A DNA stretch of 64,000 bases from Mycobacteriales bacterium (GTDB taxonomy: Bacteria; Actinomycetota; Actinomycetes; DATLTS01), in NCBI GenBank assembly GCA_035533475.1, contig DATLTS010000018.1, positions 117,568 through 181,567 on the forward strand, read 5' to 3'. Below the pieces are notes generated by a model. The model ran no database searches, was not told the DNA's origin, and worked only from the letters and a program-made list of their open reading frames with translations. Below are positions 33,097-41,490 of the stretch, one piece after another (position 1 is the stretch's first letter; each line of letters opens with the position of its first letter). A program made the translations under genes and the position numbers.

Positions 33097-33939
33097 ATGC
33101 ACTTGGCAATTCTCGCGATCGGCATCGTCATCGGAGTGCTCGCGGTGATCGGCCTGATCAGCGTCGCGCTGTCGGTCCGGGTCGTCCAACAGTTCGAGCA
33201 GGGCGTCGTCTTCCGGCTCGGTCGGCTCCGTGAGGGCGTCCGCCAGCCGGGGCTGGCGGTCATCGCACCGTTCGTCGACCGGCTACAGAAGGTCAACATG
33301 CAGATCACGACGATGAGCGTCCCGGCCCAGGACGGCATCACCCGGGACAACGTCAGCGTCCGCGTCGACGCGGTCGTCTACTTCCGCGTGGTGGACGCCG
33401 CAAAGGCGCTGGTAAACGTCCAGAACTACCTCTACGCGGTCTCCCAGGTAGCGCAGACCTCACTGCGATCGGTCATCGGGCGCAGCGAGCTGGACGAACT
33501 GCTGTCCAACCGGGAGAAGCTCAACGCCGAATTGACCGCCATCATCGACGCGCCGACCGAGGGGCCCTGGGGGGTCAAGATCGAGCGGGTCGAGCTCAAG
33601 GACGTAGCCCTCCCCGAGACGATGAAGCGGTCGATGTCGCGCCAGGCGGAGGCGGAGCGGGAACGGCGAGCCCGGATCATCGCGGCCGACGGGGAGTTCC
33701 AGGCCTCGGAAAAGCTGGCCCAGGCGGCAGCGGCGATGGCCGCCGACCCCGCCGCGCTCCAGCTCCGCCTGCTCCAGACCGTGGTCGAGGTCGCGGCCGA
33801 GAAGAACAGCACCCTCGTGATGCCGTTCCCGGTGGAGCTGCTGCGTTTCCTCGACCGCGCCGCCGGTGGAACCGCGCCGCCGGTGAAACCGGCGGTGAGC
33901 CTGAACGGCGAGCCCGCGCAGGAGTACACCCCGACGTAA
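33097..33939 (+). CDS. SPFH/band 7 (slipin-type) membrane protein
   Basis: A 280-residue protein with one N-terminal transmembrane helix (about 5-27), then the SPFH domain (about 30-200) with VVQQFEQGVVFRLGRLREGVRQPGL, NVSVRVDAVVYFRVVD and LRSVIGRSELDELLSNRE, and a coiled-coil tail with AEAERERRARIIAADGE. These are slipin/stomatin features, and such proteins scaffold membrane microdomains. The ATG at 33097 is chosen for spacing to GAGGGTG; 33091 is an alternative. No NfeD gene is adjacent, and a YihY gene follows after 18 nt, so the two may be co-transcribed. Confidence 0.88.
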   Translation: MHLAILAIGIVIGVLAVIGLISVALSVRVVQQFEQGVVFRLGRLREGVRQPGLAVIAPFVDRLQKVNMQITTMSVPAQDGITRDNVSVRVDAVVYFRVVDAAKALVNVQNYLYAVSQVAQTSLRSVIGRSELDELLSNREKLNAELTAIIDAPTEGPWGVKIERVELKDVALPETMKRSMSRQAEAERERRARIIAADGEFQASEKLAQAAAAMAADPAALQLRLLQTVVEVAAEKNSTLVMPFPVELLRFLDRAAGGTAPPVKPAVSLNGEPAQEYTPT

Positions 33940-33957
33940 GCGGGGTACACCCACCGC

Positions 33958-34911
33958 ATGAAGCGCGTGGACCGGGTGCTCGGCGCTGTCGACGGGTTCC
34001 AGAAGGCGCATCCGGCGCTGGGCTTCCCGCTCGCCGTAATCAAGAAGTACGGTGACGACCAGACCGGCAACCTCGCGGCGCTGCTCGCCTGGTACGCGCT
34101 GGCATCGGTGTTCCCGTTGCTCCTCGTCCTGGTCACCGTTCTGGGCATCGTCCTGCGCGGGGATCCCGGGCTCCAGGCGAGTGTGCTCCACTCGACCTTC
34201 GTGCATTTTCCGATCATCGGTACGCAGCTGCACAACAACATCCACTCGCTGAACCGGGCCGGGTTCGGACTCGCGGTCGGCCTGGTCGGCACCTTCATCG
34301 GGGCCCGGGGCATAGCCAACGCGGCGCAGAACGCCTTCAACAGCATCTGGGAGGTCCCCTACAAGCAGCGCCCGGGCTTCCCGAAGAACCTGCTGCGTTC
34401 GGTGGCGCTCGTTCTCATCGTCGGCGTCGGAATCATCGTGACGACGGCGCTGTCCGGGCTCGGCGGTGGCTCCGGAACGTTCGGGGTGGGTCTGCGGGTC
34501 GGCGCGGTCGCCGTGGCCTTCGTACTCAACGTCGGGCTGTTCCTGCTCGCCTTCCGGTTGGCAACCGCACCGGAGGTGGCGACCCGCGACCTGCGGCTCG
34601 GAGCGCTGCTCACCGCTGTGGTCTGGCAGGTCCTCCAGTGGCTGGGCGCCTTCCTCGTCGCGCGCTACCTCAAGCACGCCAGCGAGGTCTACGGACTGTT
34701 CGGCCTGGTGCTCGGGTTGATGTCGTGGATGTACATCCAGGCCCAGCTCACCCTGTACGCGGTCCAGATCGACGTGGTGCGCACCCGGCGCCTGTGGCCG
34801 CGCACCTTCCTCGGACCGGCCCGGACCGGCACCGACGAGGCGGCGCTCACCAGCTACGGCAAGGTCGAGGAGCGAACGGCGGAGGAAACCGTCGACGTCG
34901 GCTTCCAATAG
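33958..34911 (+). CDS. YihY/BrkB family membrane protein
   Basis: A 317-residue protein with six or so membrane helices: LAALLAWYALASVFPLLLVLVTVLGIVL, then FGLAVGLVGTFIGARGIANAAQNAFNSIW, and further helices to about 275. The WYALASVFPLLLVL and NAFNSIWEVPYKQRPGF blocks are typical of the YihY/virulence factor BrkB family, which has no settled function. It follows the SPFH gene closely. The C-terminus (from 280) is polar and lineage-specific. Confidence 0.88.
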   Translation: MKRVDRVLGAVDGFQKAHPALGFPLAVIKKYGDDQTGNLAALLAWYALASVFPLLLVLVTVLGIVLRGDPGLQASVLHSTFVHFPIIGTQLHNNIHSLNRAGFGLAVGLVGTFIGARGIANAAQNAFNSIWEVPYKQRPGFPKNLLRSVALVLIVGVGIIVTTALSGLGGGSGTFGVGLRVGAVAVAFVLNVGLFLLAFRLATAPEVATRDLRLGALLTAVVWQVLQWLGAFLVARYLKHASEVYGLFGLVLGLMSWMYIQAQLTLYAVQIDVVRTRRLWPRTFLGPARTGTDEAALTSYGKVEERTAEETVDVGFQ

Positions 34912-34936
34912 CTCGGCGGCGCCCTGGCCCGGACAG

Positions 34937-34976
34937 GATGCGCCGACTAGTGGGACGATGCGCCGATCGATGGGAG
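34937..34976. repeat. Tandem imperfect 20-bp direct repeat before the SDR fusion
   Basis: GATGCGCCGA occurs at 34937 and 34957, and 15 of 20 positions match between the two 20-bp units. It lies immediately upstream of the start, overlapping its GGGAGGA ribosome site, so it may be regulatory or simply a local duplication. Confidence 0.6.
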
Positions 34977-34983
34977 GACGAGC

Positions 34984-37011
34984 ATGGCGCGCTATCTCGT
35001 GACCGGGGCGACCGGATTCGTCGGCCGGCATCTCGTGGAACGCCTGCTCGGCCGCGACGACGCCGAGGTGATCGCCCTCGTCCGCGCCGGATCCCGGACC
35101 AGGCTCGCCGAACTGGCCCGCGGCTGGCCGGGTGGCGAGCGGGTCACGCCCCTTCAGGGGGACCTCACCAAGCCGCAGCTCGGCCTGACCCGGGCCGCCC
35201 TCGGCCGGCTCACCGGCCAGGTCGACCACTTCGTCCACCTCGCCGCCATCTACGACCTCACCCAGGACACCGCGACGAACGAGCGGGTCAACGTCGAAGG
35301 CACCCGACGGGTCGTCGAGGTGGCCGCGCGGCTCGCGGTCGGCTGCCTGCACCACGTTTCCTCGGTCGCCGTCGCCGGGGACCACCGCGGCCGCTTCTCC
35401 GAGGCCGACTTCGACACCGGGCAGGGCCTGCCCTCGGCCTACCACCGGACGAAGTTCGAGGCCGAGCGGCTGGTTCGCGAGCAGGGCACGGTTCCCTGGC
35501 GGGTCTACCGCCCCGCGATCGTCGTCGGCCATTCCCACACCGGGGCGATGGACAAGATCGACGGCCCGTACTACTTCTTCCCGACCTTCCGCCGGCTCGC
35601 CGGGCTCCCCGGCCGGCTGCCCCTGGTCCTCCCGGAGATCGGGAACACCAACATCGTCCCGGTCGACTACGTGGCCGACGCGATGGACTACCTGATCCAT
35701 GAACCGGGCCTCGACGGCCGCGCCTTCCACCTGGTCGCTCCGCGAGCGCAGAGTTTCCTCGACGTCTACAACGCGTTCGCCGCCGCGGCCGGCGCGCCCC
35801 GGGTCGCGGTGCGGATCGGGGGCCGGGCGGTGGGCACCGCGCGGACCCTGGCCGACCGGGTCGGGCTCGGCCGGATCGTCGGCGGGCTGGCCGGTGGCGT
35901 CGCCGCGCTGCCCGGTGCCGACCTGGTCGCCGATCTCGTCGTGGACGCACTCGGCATCCCGGCTGAGGTCCTCCCCCACCTGACCTTCCCGTCCGACTTC
36001 GACACCGCGGCCACCGCGCGGGCACTCGCCGGGAGCGGCTTGCGGGTGCCCGAACTCGACAGTTACGCCGACCGGTTGTGGCGGTACTGGGCCGAACATC
36101 TGGATCCGGACCGGGCCCGGCGGCGCCGGCCGGGCGGCCCGCTCGCCGGGCGCACGGTCATCATCACCGGCGCCTCGTCCGGCATCGGGCGGGCCGCCGC
36201 GCTCGGCGTGGCCAGCGCTGGCGGGGTGCCGCTGCTCGTCGCCCGGCGGACCGAAGCGCTCGAGGAGGTGCGCGGGGAGATCGAGCGGTCCGGCGGGCGT
36301 GCCTACGTCTACTCCTGCGACATCACCCAGCCGGAGTCGGTCGACGCGCTGCTCAAGGAGCTGCTCGCCGACCACGAGGGCATCGACATGCTGGTGAACA
36401 ACGCCGGTCGGTCGATCCGGCGTTCGGTCCAGCTGTCCTACGATCGTTTCCACGACTACGAGCGCACCATGTCGCTCAACTACTTCGGGGCGGTCCGGCT
36501 GATCCTCGGCCTGCTCCCGCACATGAGCCAGCGCCGCTTCGGCCACGTCGTCAACATCTCCTCGATCGGGGTCCAGGCCAATCCGCCCCGGTTCTCCGCC
36601 TACGTGGCCTCCAAGGCGGCGCTCGACGCCTTCAGCAAGGTGGTCGCGAGCGAGACCTACGGCGACGGAATCACCTTCACGACCGTGCACATGCCGCTGG
36701 TCCGGACTCCGATGATCAGCCCCACCAAGCTCTACGACGCGTTCCCGGCGATCAGCCCCGACGAGGCGGCGGACCTGGTCCTCGATGCCCTGGTGGGACG
36801 TCCCAAGCACATCGGCACGAAGCTGGGGACGACCGCCGAGGTGCTCTACGCGCTCGCACCGCGGGCGGTCGATGCCGTGCTCCACGTGGCGTACCGGACC
36901 TTCCCGGACTCCGCGGCGGCCACCGGGGATCCGGCCGGACGCCCGCCGGCCGCGACGATGCCGCGGGCCGCGCACGCGTTGATCCGGCTGCTCCCCGGCG
37001 TGCACTGGTAG
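34984..37011 (+). CDS. Two-domain SDR, fatty acyl-CoA reductase-like (AcrA1 type)
   Basis: A 675-residue fusion. The N-terminal extended SDR (about 1-380) has TGATGFVG and YHRTK (Tyr153, Lys157) and resembles the acyl-reductase NAD_binding_4 family; the C-terminal classical SDR (about 390-620) has TGASSGIG, NNAG and YVASKAAL (Tyr540, Lys544). This architecture is that of mycobacterial AcrA1-type fatty acyl-CoA reductases, which make fatty aldehyde or alcohol for wax or mycolate-related products. Whether the N-terminal domain reduces the thioester here is inferred. GGGAGGA precedes the ATG. Confidence 0.87.
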   Translation: MARYLVTGATGFVGRHLVERLLGRDDAEVIALVRAGSRTRLAELARGWPGGERVTPLQGDLTKPQLGLTRAALGRLTGQVDHFVHLAAIYDLTQDTATNERVNVEGTRRVVEVAARLAVGCLHHVSSVAVAGDHRGRFSEADFDTGQGLPSAYHRTKFEAERLVREQGTVPWRVYRPAIVVGHSHTGAMDKIDGPYYFFPTFRRLAGLPGRLPLVLPEIGNTNIVPVDYVADAMDYLIHEPGLDGRAFHLVAPRAQSFLDVYNAFAAAAGAPRVAVRIGGRAVGTARTLADRVGLGRIVGGLAGGVAALPGADLVADLVVDALGIPAEVLPHLTFPSDFDTAATARALAGSGLRVPELDSYADRLWRYWAEHLDPDRARRRRPGGPLAGRTVIITGASSGIGRAAALGVASAGGVPLLVARRTEALEEVRGEIERSGGRAYVYSCDITQPESVDALLKELLADHEGIDMLVNNAGRSIRRSVQLSYDRFHDYERTMSLNYFGAVRLILGLLPHMSQRRFGHVVNISSIGVQANPPRFSAYVASKAALDAFSKVVASETYGDGITFTTVHMPLVRTPMISPTKLYDAFPAISPDEAADLVLDALVGRPKHIGTKLGTTAEVLYALAPRAVDAVLHVAYRTFPDSAAATGDPAGRPPAATMPRAAHALIRLLPGVHW

Positions 37012-37024
37012 GGGCCGACCCCAC

Positions 37025-37804
37025 TCAGGCGCGCATGCTCCCGGGCACGTTCTGACACGACTTGACGGTGAAGGTGTGCTTCTGGGTGACCCCGTGGTAG
37101 GTGGCCCACAGCACGTAGGGCTGGCCCGAGGCGAGGGTGGAGATCATGTACGCGTCGCCGTACATCTGTGCGACGCCCCAGCCCTGCAACGGCTTCGAGC
37201 CGTCCGGGGTCAGCTGGCTCCACGCGTAGATGGTCCAGCCGCTCGAGGTCGGGTGGCCGGAGAAGTCGTACAGCTTGCCCTGCACAGTGCCGGCGGTGCC
37301 GCCGCTGACGCCGCACTTCAGCGGCGCGAGCAGGCGGATGTTGGACGTGCCCGGCTTGATCGCACGCCGGTTGACGAACCCGTAGCGGCTGGTGTCGATC
37401 GGGCCGTCGCAGGTGGCGCAGTTCTTCGGCTGGTTCGTGCGGGTCCATACCTCGATCCACACCGCGGCCGCGTTCGACGGCAGCGGTGGAGTGATCCAGG
37501 ACTGCGACTTGCCGGGCGGGTTCGGCACGCCCTGCCCGGAGATCCCCTTGTTGAACCACAGATCGATTCCGTAGGCGCTGGTCGCGCAGCCGTTCAACCC
37601 GATCTTGTGGTTGTACCTGTCGACGATGTCGAACCCGACCTGGGCGTTGATGTCCCGACCGTCCTGGCCGGCGAGGATCCCGGACAGGCGCTTTCCGCTG
37701 GACCCCGCGCAGCCGCTGGCGTGCGCGGCGGGCGCCAGCGAGACAACGGCCGGCCCGAGGGCGGCAAGGGCGGTGAGCAGCACGAGCAGACGGCGACGCA
37801 GCAC
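37025..37804 (-). CDS. Secreted protein of unknown function
   Basis: A 259-residue protein with a clear signal peptide (about 1-30, RRRLLVLLTALAALGPAVVS) and a mature part rich in Gly, Trp and Tyr, with six or more cysteines: SGCAGSSG, LNGCATS, NCATCDGP, LKCGVSG, KSCQNV. The cysteines are probably disulfide-bonded, and the beta-rich pattern suggests an extracellular binding domain. No domain is recognised. AGGAGG precedes the GTG start. It sits 13 bases downstream of the SDR fusion in the opposite orientation. Confidence 0.78.
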   Translation of the reverse strand: MLRRRLLVLLTALAALGPAVVSLAPAAHASGCAGSSGKRLSGILAGQDGRDINAQVGFDIVDRYNHKIGLNGCATSAYGIDLWFNKGISGQGVPNPPGKSQSWITPPLPSNAAAVWIEVWTRTNQPKNCATCDGPIDTSRYGFVNRRAIKPGTSNIRLLAPLKCGVSGGTAGTVQGKLYDFSGHPTSSGWTIYAWSQLTPDGSKPLQGWGVAQMYGDAYMISTLASGQPYVLWATYHGVTQKHTFTVKSCQNVPGSMRA

Positions 37805-37873
37805 GGAAAGCCTCCTGACCCAAGGTCGACCCCGGGGACTTAATTGTTCATCGACAACCGGGGGGGCCGGTCT

Positions 37874-38830
37874 TCAGTGACCGAAGGGAGGAGCAGGTTC
37901 CGTCCGTTCGGCCGAGGCGGGGCGCAGACCGCCCGACAACCGCAGGAACCCGACATTCGACGTGCAGGTCGAACCCGCCGGCATGGGCTCCGCCGGGCAG
38001 CCGGAGCCCAGGCCCGGGGCTAGCGGGGCGGCCCGCCGCTGGGCCGCCTGGTATTCCGCCTCGCTGATCGTCTGATCCGGCGGTGGCGGCGAGACGCGTA
38101 CCGCCTCGCCGATCCGGCTGATCGTCACGTCCGTCGACACCGTGACCGCCCCCGCGGTGGGGCCGGGCATCCGCTGGACCACCAGGATCCGCCGCACCAG
38201 GGCCGACCCGTCGAGATCGATGATCATCGTGGTGGTCGCCATTCCCGGGACCGCCGGCCCGGTCGGAGCCGCCGGTGGGACCAGGTAGCGCCGTCCGGTG
38301 CGGCTCACCATCCCGATCGGGATCGCGTCGAAGTCGCCGGTGACCGACCCGACGACGGCCCCGGGATCTGCGACCCCGACCTGCACCCAGCGGGCATCGG
38401 CGGCCAGCCCGTACGTGGCCCGCAGGCCCGGATCGATGCTCTTGTAGTACACGTTGCCCACCACCCGCTGCTCGGTCGCCGCGGCGCCTCCGACCCGCTC
38501 GACGATCCGCAGGCTGCCGGCCAGGAGGTCCACGTCGCCACTGGACCGCACCGGCGCCGGCTCACCGGCGGCGGAGGGGCCGGCCGTCGGGAAGGTCGTG
38601 GTCACCGTCGAGACGAAATGGAACGACCCGGCGAAGCTCCGCCAGAGCGCGGTCCGCAGTGACACGGCGGCGGCCGGGGAGGTGTCCGGCGGATCCGGCC
38701 GTTCCAGCCGTACCCCGAGGCTGACGAGCGCGACCAGCAGCGTCAGCGAGCAGAGGGCGGCGATCGGGCGGACCGGTCCCGACCGGACGGGCCGGGCATC
38801 CCCGAGGTCGACAATGTCCACGACCGTCAA
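37874..38830 (-). CDS. Membrane-anchored extracytoplasmic protein of unknown function
   Basis: A 318-residue protein with one N-terminal helix (about 20-42) and an extracytoplasmic domain that is beta-rich: FHFVSTVTTTFPT, GDVDLLAGSLRIVERVGGAAA, EQRVVGNVYYKSID, YLVPPAA and TTTMIIDLDGSALVRRILV. This pattern resembles the fold of LppX/LprG-like lipid carriers but without a lipobox, so only a loose comparison is possible. A pair of Cys near the C-terminus (SGCPAEP, STCTSN) may be disulfide-linked. TTG 38830 overlaps the flavoprotein stop by TTGA; GTG 38821 is an alternative. Confidence 0.68.
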   Translation of the reverse strand: MTVVDIVDLGDARPVRSGPVRPIAALCSLTLLVALVSLGVRLERPDPPDTSPAAAVSLRTALWRSFAGSFHFVSTVTTTFPTAGPSAAGEPAPVRSSGDVDLLAGSLRIVERVGGAAATEQRVVGNVYYKSIDPGLRATYGLAADARWVQVGVADPGAVVGSVTGDFDAIPIGMVSRTGRRYLVPPAAPTGPAVPGMATTTMIIDLDGSALVRRILVVQRMPGPTAGAVTVSTDVTISRIGEAVRVSPPPPDQTISEAEYQAAQRRAAPLAPGLGSGCPAEPMPAGSTCTSNVGFLRLSGGLRPASAERTEPAPPFGH

Positions 38831-40014
38831 GCCCGCCGGGCCAGGGCGGCCCGCGCGAGCGGGCGCCCACCGGTCAGCACCAGCCGGGGCCTGGTCACCA
38901 GCACGCCGAGCGCCCAACCGAGGGTGAATCGGCCGGCCAGCCCCTGGCTGAACTGGCGCGGGCCGAGCCGCCCGAGCAGTGCCAGGGCGCGATCCCAGTC
39001 GTCGTCCCGATATGCGCTGATCCGGGTGTGCAGCGCATAGGCGAGCTCCAGGTCGCGGCCCACGGCGCGCTGCCAGGCCGCCGGGTATTCGGCTTCCCGG
39101 CCGGCCGCGACCGCTCTTCCGGCCAGCTGCCCGGCCAGGATGGCGTAGCGGATCCCCTCCCCGACCAGCGCGGAGCCCTGCCCGGCGGCATCCCCGACGG
39201 CCAGCACGCCGTCAGTGACGAGCCCGGCCGCCCCAGGCGCGATCACCGGCATCAGCCCGCTGTGCAACTCGAGCGGGCCGGAGTCCGACGCCGCCAGTGC
39301 CGGGATCCGGCCCAGGAGCCGATCCAGCAGAACGCGGGGCTCGGCCGCGGTGTCCGGACGCAGGACGCCGACCCCGACCCGGACCCGCCCGGCCCCGCAG
39401 GGGAAGGCCCAGCCGTACCCGGAGGGGGCGGCCTCGTCCCCGACGATGAGCATCGCTTCGTCCTGGTCGTAGCGCGGCGCGTGCAGCTCGACCTCCATCC
39501 CCACCGCGCTGCGCGCCGCCACCCCGCGCAGCCCGGCCGCCCGCGCCACGAGGCCGGTCTGACCGCTCGCATCGATAACGGTGCGGGCGGGCAGGTCCTC
39601 CGCGGCGTGGAACGGATCGCGTACCCGTACGCCGCGCACCCGGCCGGCCTCGACGAGCGGCCCCATGACGTGCGCGCGGAGCCGGATGCCCGCCCCCGCG
39701 TCGAGCGCACGCTGGGCCAGCCACTGGTAGGTGCGCCGGACGTCGAGCACGCAGGCGACCGGCCGGCGGTAGCTCATGACCAGCTGGCTGCCCGGCCCGA
39801 CCATCCTGATCCGCCGCACCGGCCACCAGCACTCCGCGGGGACACCGAGCCGGCGCAGCGGGCCGATGAAGCTCCCGCCGCTGGTCCGGACCGGCTCGCC
39901 GATCGCGGAGCCACGCTCGAACACGACCACCCGCCGGCCGCCGGCCGCGGCCGCCCGGGCCGCGGACAGACCGGCCGGGCCGCCGCCGACCACAGCCACG
40001 TCCAGGTTCCGCAC
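38827..40014 (-). CDS. Geranylgeranyl reductase-family FAD oxidoreductase
   Basis: A 395-residue flavoprotein. VVGGGPAGLSAARAAAAGG is the FAD-binding loop, ARTVIDASGQTG resembles the second conserved motif, and GVLAVGDAAGQGSALVGEGIRYAILAG is the FAD-ribityl/GD motif region. PYxYxWxFP-like GYGWAFPCG agrees with the geranylgeranyl reductase group, which saturates polyprenyl chains such as menaquinone or lipid tails. The downstream membrane-anchored gene overlaps its stop. The GTG start has no ribosome site, and GACGCT six bases before it only partly resembles a -10. The exact substrate is not known. Confidence 0.85.
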   Translation of the reverse strand: MRNLDVAVVGGGPAGLSAARAAAAGGRRVVVFERGSAIGEPVRTSGGSFIGPLRRLGVPAECWWPVRRIRMVGPGSQLVMSYRRPVACVLDVRRTYQWLAQRALDAGAGIRLRAHVMGPLVEAGRVRGVRVRDPFHAAEDLPARTVIDASGQTGLVARAAGLRGVAARSAVGMEVELHAPRYDQDEAMLIVGDEAAPSGYGWAFPCGAGRVRVGVGVLRPDTAAEPRVLLDRLLGRIPALAASDSGPLELHSGLMPVIAPGAAGLVTDGVLAVGDAAGQGSALVGEGIRYAILAGQLAGRAVAAGREAEYPAAWQRAVGRDLELAYALHTRISAYRDDDWDRALALLGRLGPRQFSQGLAGRFTLGWALGVLVTRPRLVLTGGRPLARAALARRA

Positions 40015-40070
40015 CCGGTCAGCGTCGCAGACCGGTCCGCGGCATCGATAGCCTCGACCCCGGAGGTCGG

Positions 40071-41222
40071 ATGAAATCCCCGGAACGGCGCCTGTTCGAG
40101 CCCGAACACCGGCTGTTCCGCGAGTCGTTCCGCGACTTCGTCGGGCGGGAGATCACCCCGTTCCATCGGGCCTGGGAGGCGGCGGGCATCGTCGACCGCT
40201 CCGCATGGCGGGCCGCCGGCACCGCCGGCTTCCTCGGGATCGCCATCCCCGAGCGATTCGGCGGCGCCGGGATCGACGACTTCCGCTTCAACGCGATCAT
40301 CGGCGAGGAACTGGTGCGGGCCGGAGCCTCCGGGGTGATGTTCACCCTGCACAACGACGTCGTACTGCCCTACCTGCTGGCATACGCGACCGAGGAACAG
40401 CAGGCCCGCTGGCTACCCGCGGTCGCCGCCGGCGAGGCGATCCTCGCGATCGCCATGACCGAACCGGGGACCGGCAGCGATCTCGCCGGCATCAGGACGA
40501 CCGCGGTCCGCGACGGCGACAGCTATCTGCTGTCCGGGGCCAAGACGTTCATCTCCAACGGGCAGCTCGCCGACCTCGTCATCGTCGTCGCCCGGACCGA
40601 CCCCGCTGAACCCCACCGTGGGCTCAGCCTGCTGGTCGTCGAGCGCGACATGCCCGGGTTCGTCCGCGGCCGCAACCTGGAAAAGATCGGGATGCACGCC
40701 CAGGACACCTCAGAGCTCAGCTTCGACGACGTCCGGGTGCCGGTCGCCAACCGGCTCGGTAGCGAGGGCGACGGTTTCCTGGCGTTGATGGGGAACCTGC
40801 CGCAGGAGCGGCTGACGATCGCGGTCGCCGCGGTCGCGAGCGCGGAGAACGTCCTCGAGCGCACCCTCGAATACGTCAAGTCGCGCACGGCGTTCGGAAG
40901 GCCGATCGGCTCGTTTCAGGCGAATAGATTTCTGCTCGCCGAGCTGCACACGGAAGTGCGGATCGCCCGGGTGTTCCTCGACGACTGCCTGCGCGCGCAC
41001 CTGGCCCGCGAACTCGATGTGGAGACCGCGGCTATGGCCAAGTGGTGGTGTACGGAGCTGCAGCTCAAGGTGATCGACCGCTGCCTGCAACTGCACGGTG
41101 GCTATGGCTACATGCTCGAATACCCGATCGCCCGAGCGTTCGTCGATTCCCGGGTGCAGACCATCTACGGCGGCACGACGGAGATCATGAAAGAGATAGT
41201 GGGCCGGGGCCTCGGCCTGTGA
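40071..41222 (+). CDS. Acyl-CoA dehydrogenase
   Basis: A 383-residue flavoenzyme with the ACAD domains: N-terminal helical bundle (1-115), FAD-contacting AIAMTEPGTGSDLAG and ISNGQLADLVIVVARTDP, and the C-terminal bundle ending in QTIYGGTTEIMKEIVGR. Most ACADs have Glu in YEGT as the catalytic base, but here that position is Gly (YGGT, 366-369) and a Glu occurs as Glu246 in LPQERL, the position used by isovaleryl- and long-chain enzymes. So the base probably moved, suggesting a branched-chain or long-chain substrate. Promoter-like TAGCCT (40049) and GGAGG precede the ATG. Confidence 0.92.
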   Translation: MKSPERRLFEPEHRLFRESFRDFVGREITPFHRAWEAAGIVDRSAWRAAGTAGFLGIAIPERFGGAGIDDFRFNAIIGEELVRAGASGVMFTLHNDVVLPYLLAYATEEQQARWLPAVAAGEAILAIAMTEPGTGSDLAGIRTTAVRDGDSYLLSGAKTFISNGQLADLVIVVARTDPAEPHRGLSLLVVERDMPGFVRGRNLEKIGMHAQDTSELSFDDVRVPVANRLGSEGDGFLALMGNLPQERLTIAVAAVASAENVLERTLEYVKSRTAFGRPIGSFQANRFLLAELHTEVRIARVFLDDCLRAHLARELDVETAAMAKWWCTELQLKVIDRCLQLHGGYGYMLEYPIARAFVDSRVQTIYGGTTEIMKEIVGRGLGL

Positions 41223-41259
41223 TCGCGGCTGACCCACGGTGGTAGGGCATGATGAATCG

Positions 41260-41472
41260 GTGTCCACCGACGACGCCGGACAGGCCTTCGAGCAATGGCA
41301 GGGCGCCCGCCGCGCCCTCGATCACGCCCTCGACGACTTCCTCGCCGACCGCGGGTCAACCCGCACGGTGTTCGTGCGGGTGGCGGAGTTGCGGCGTTCG
41401 GAGGAAGTGGCCTGGGCCGCGCTGCAACAAGTCGTTGCCGAGGGCGGTATCGATCCCGATTCCGTGGCCTGA
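41260..41472 (+). CDS. Short protein of unknown function
   Basis: A 70-residue acidic, mostly helical protein (DDAGQAFEQWQGARRALDHALDDFL, then RVAELRRSEEVAWAALQQVVAEGG) with no known domain. It could be a small coiled-coil adaptor. A GTG at 41239 would add 7 residues; GGTAGGG lies 13 bases before the GTG at 41260. Codon use fits coding, but being short and unfamiliar its status is tentative. Confidence 0.5.
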   Translation: MSTDDAGQAFEQWQGARRALDHALDDFLADRGSTRTVFVRVAELRRSEEVAWAALQQVVAEGGIDPDSVA

Positions 41473-41490
41473 CCCATCCCGCTTTCCCCG

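Noticed and set aside
33460..37005. A 1181-codon open frame on the minus strand across the SPFH, YihY and SDR fusion genes
   Set aside because: It is antisense to three clear genes and lacks any domain or ribosome site; it results from third-position GC bias.
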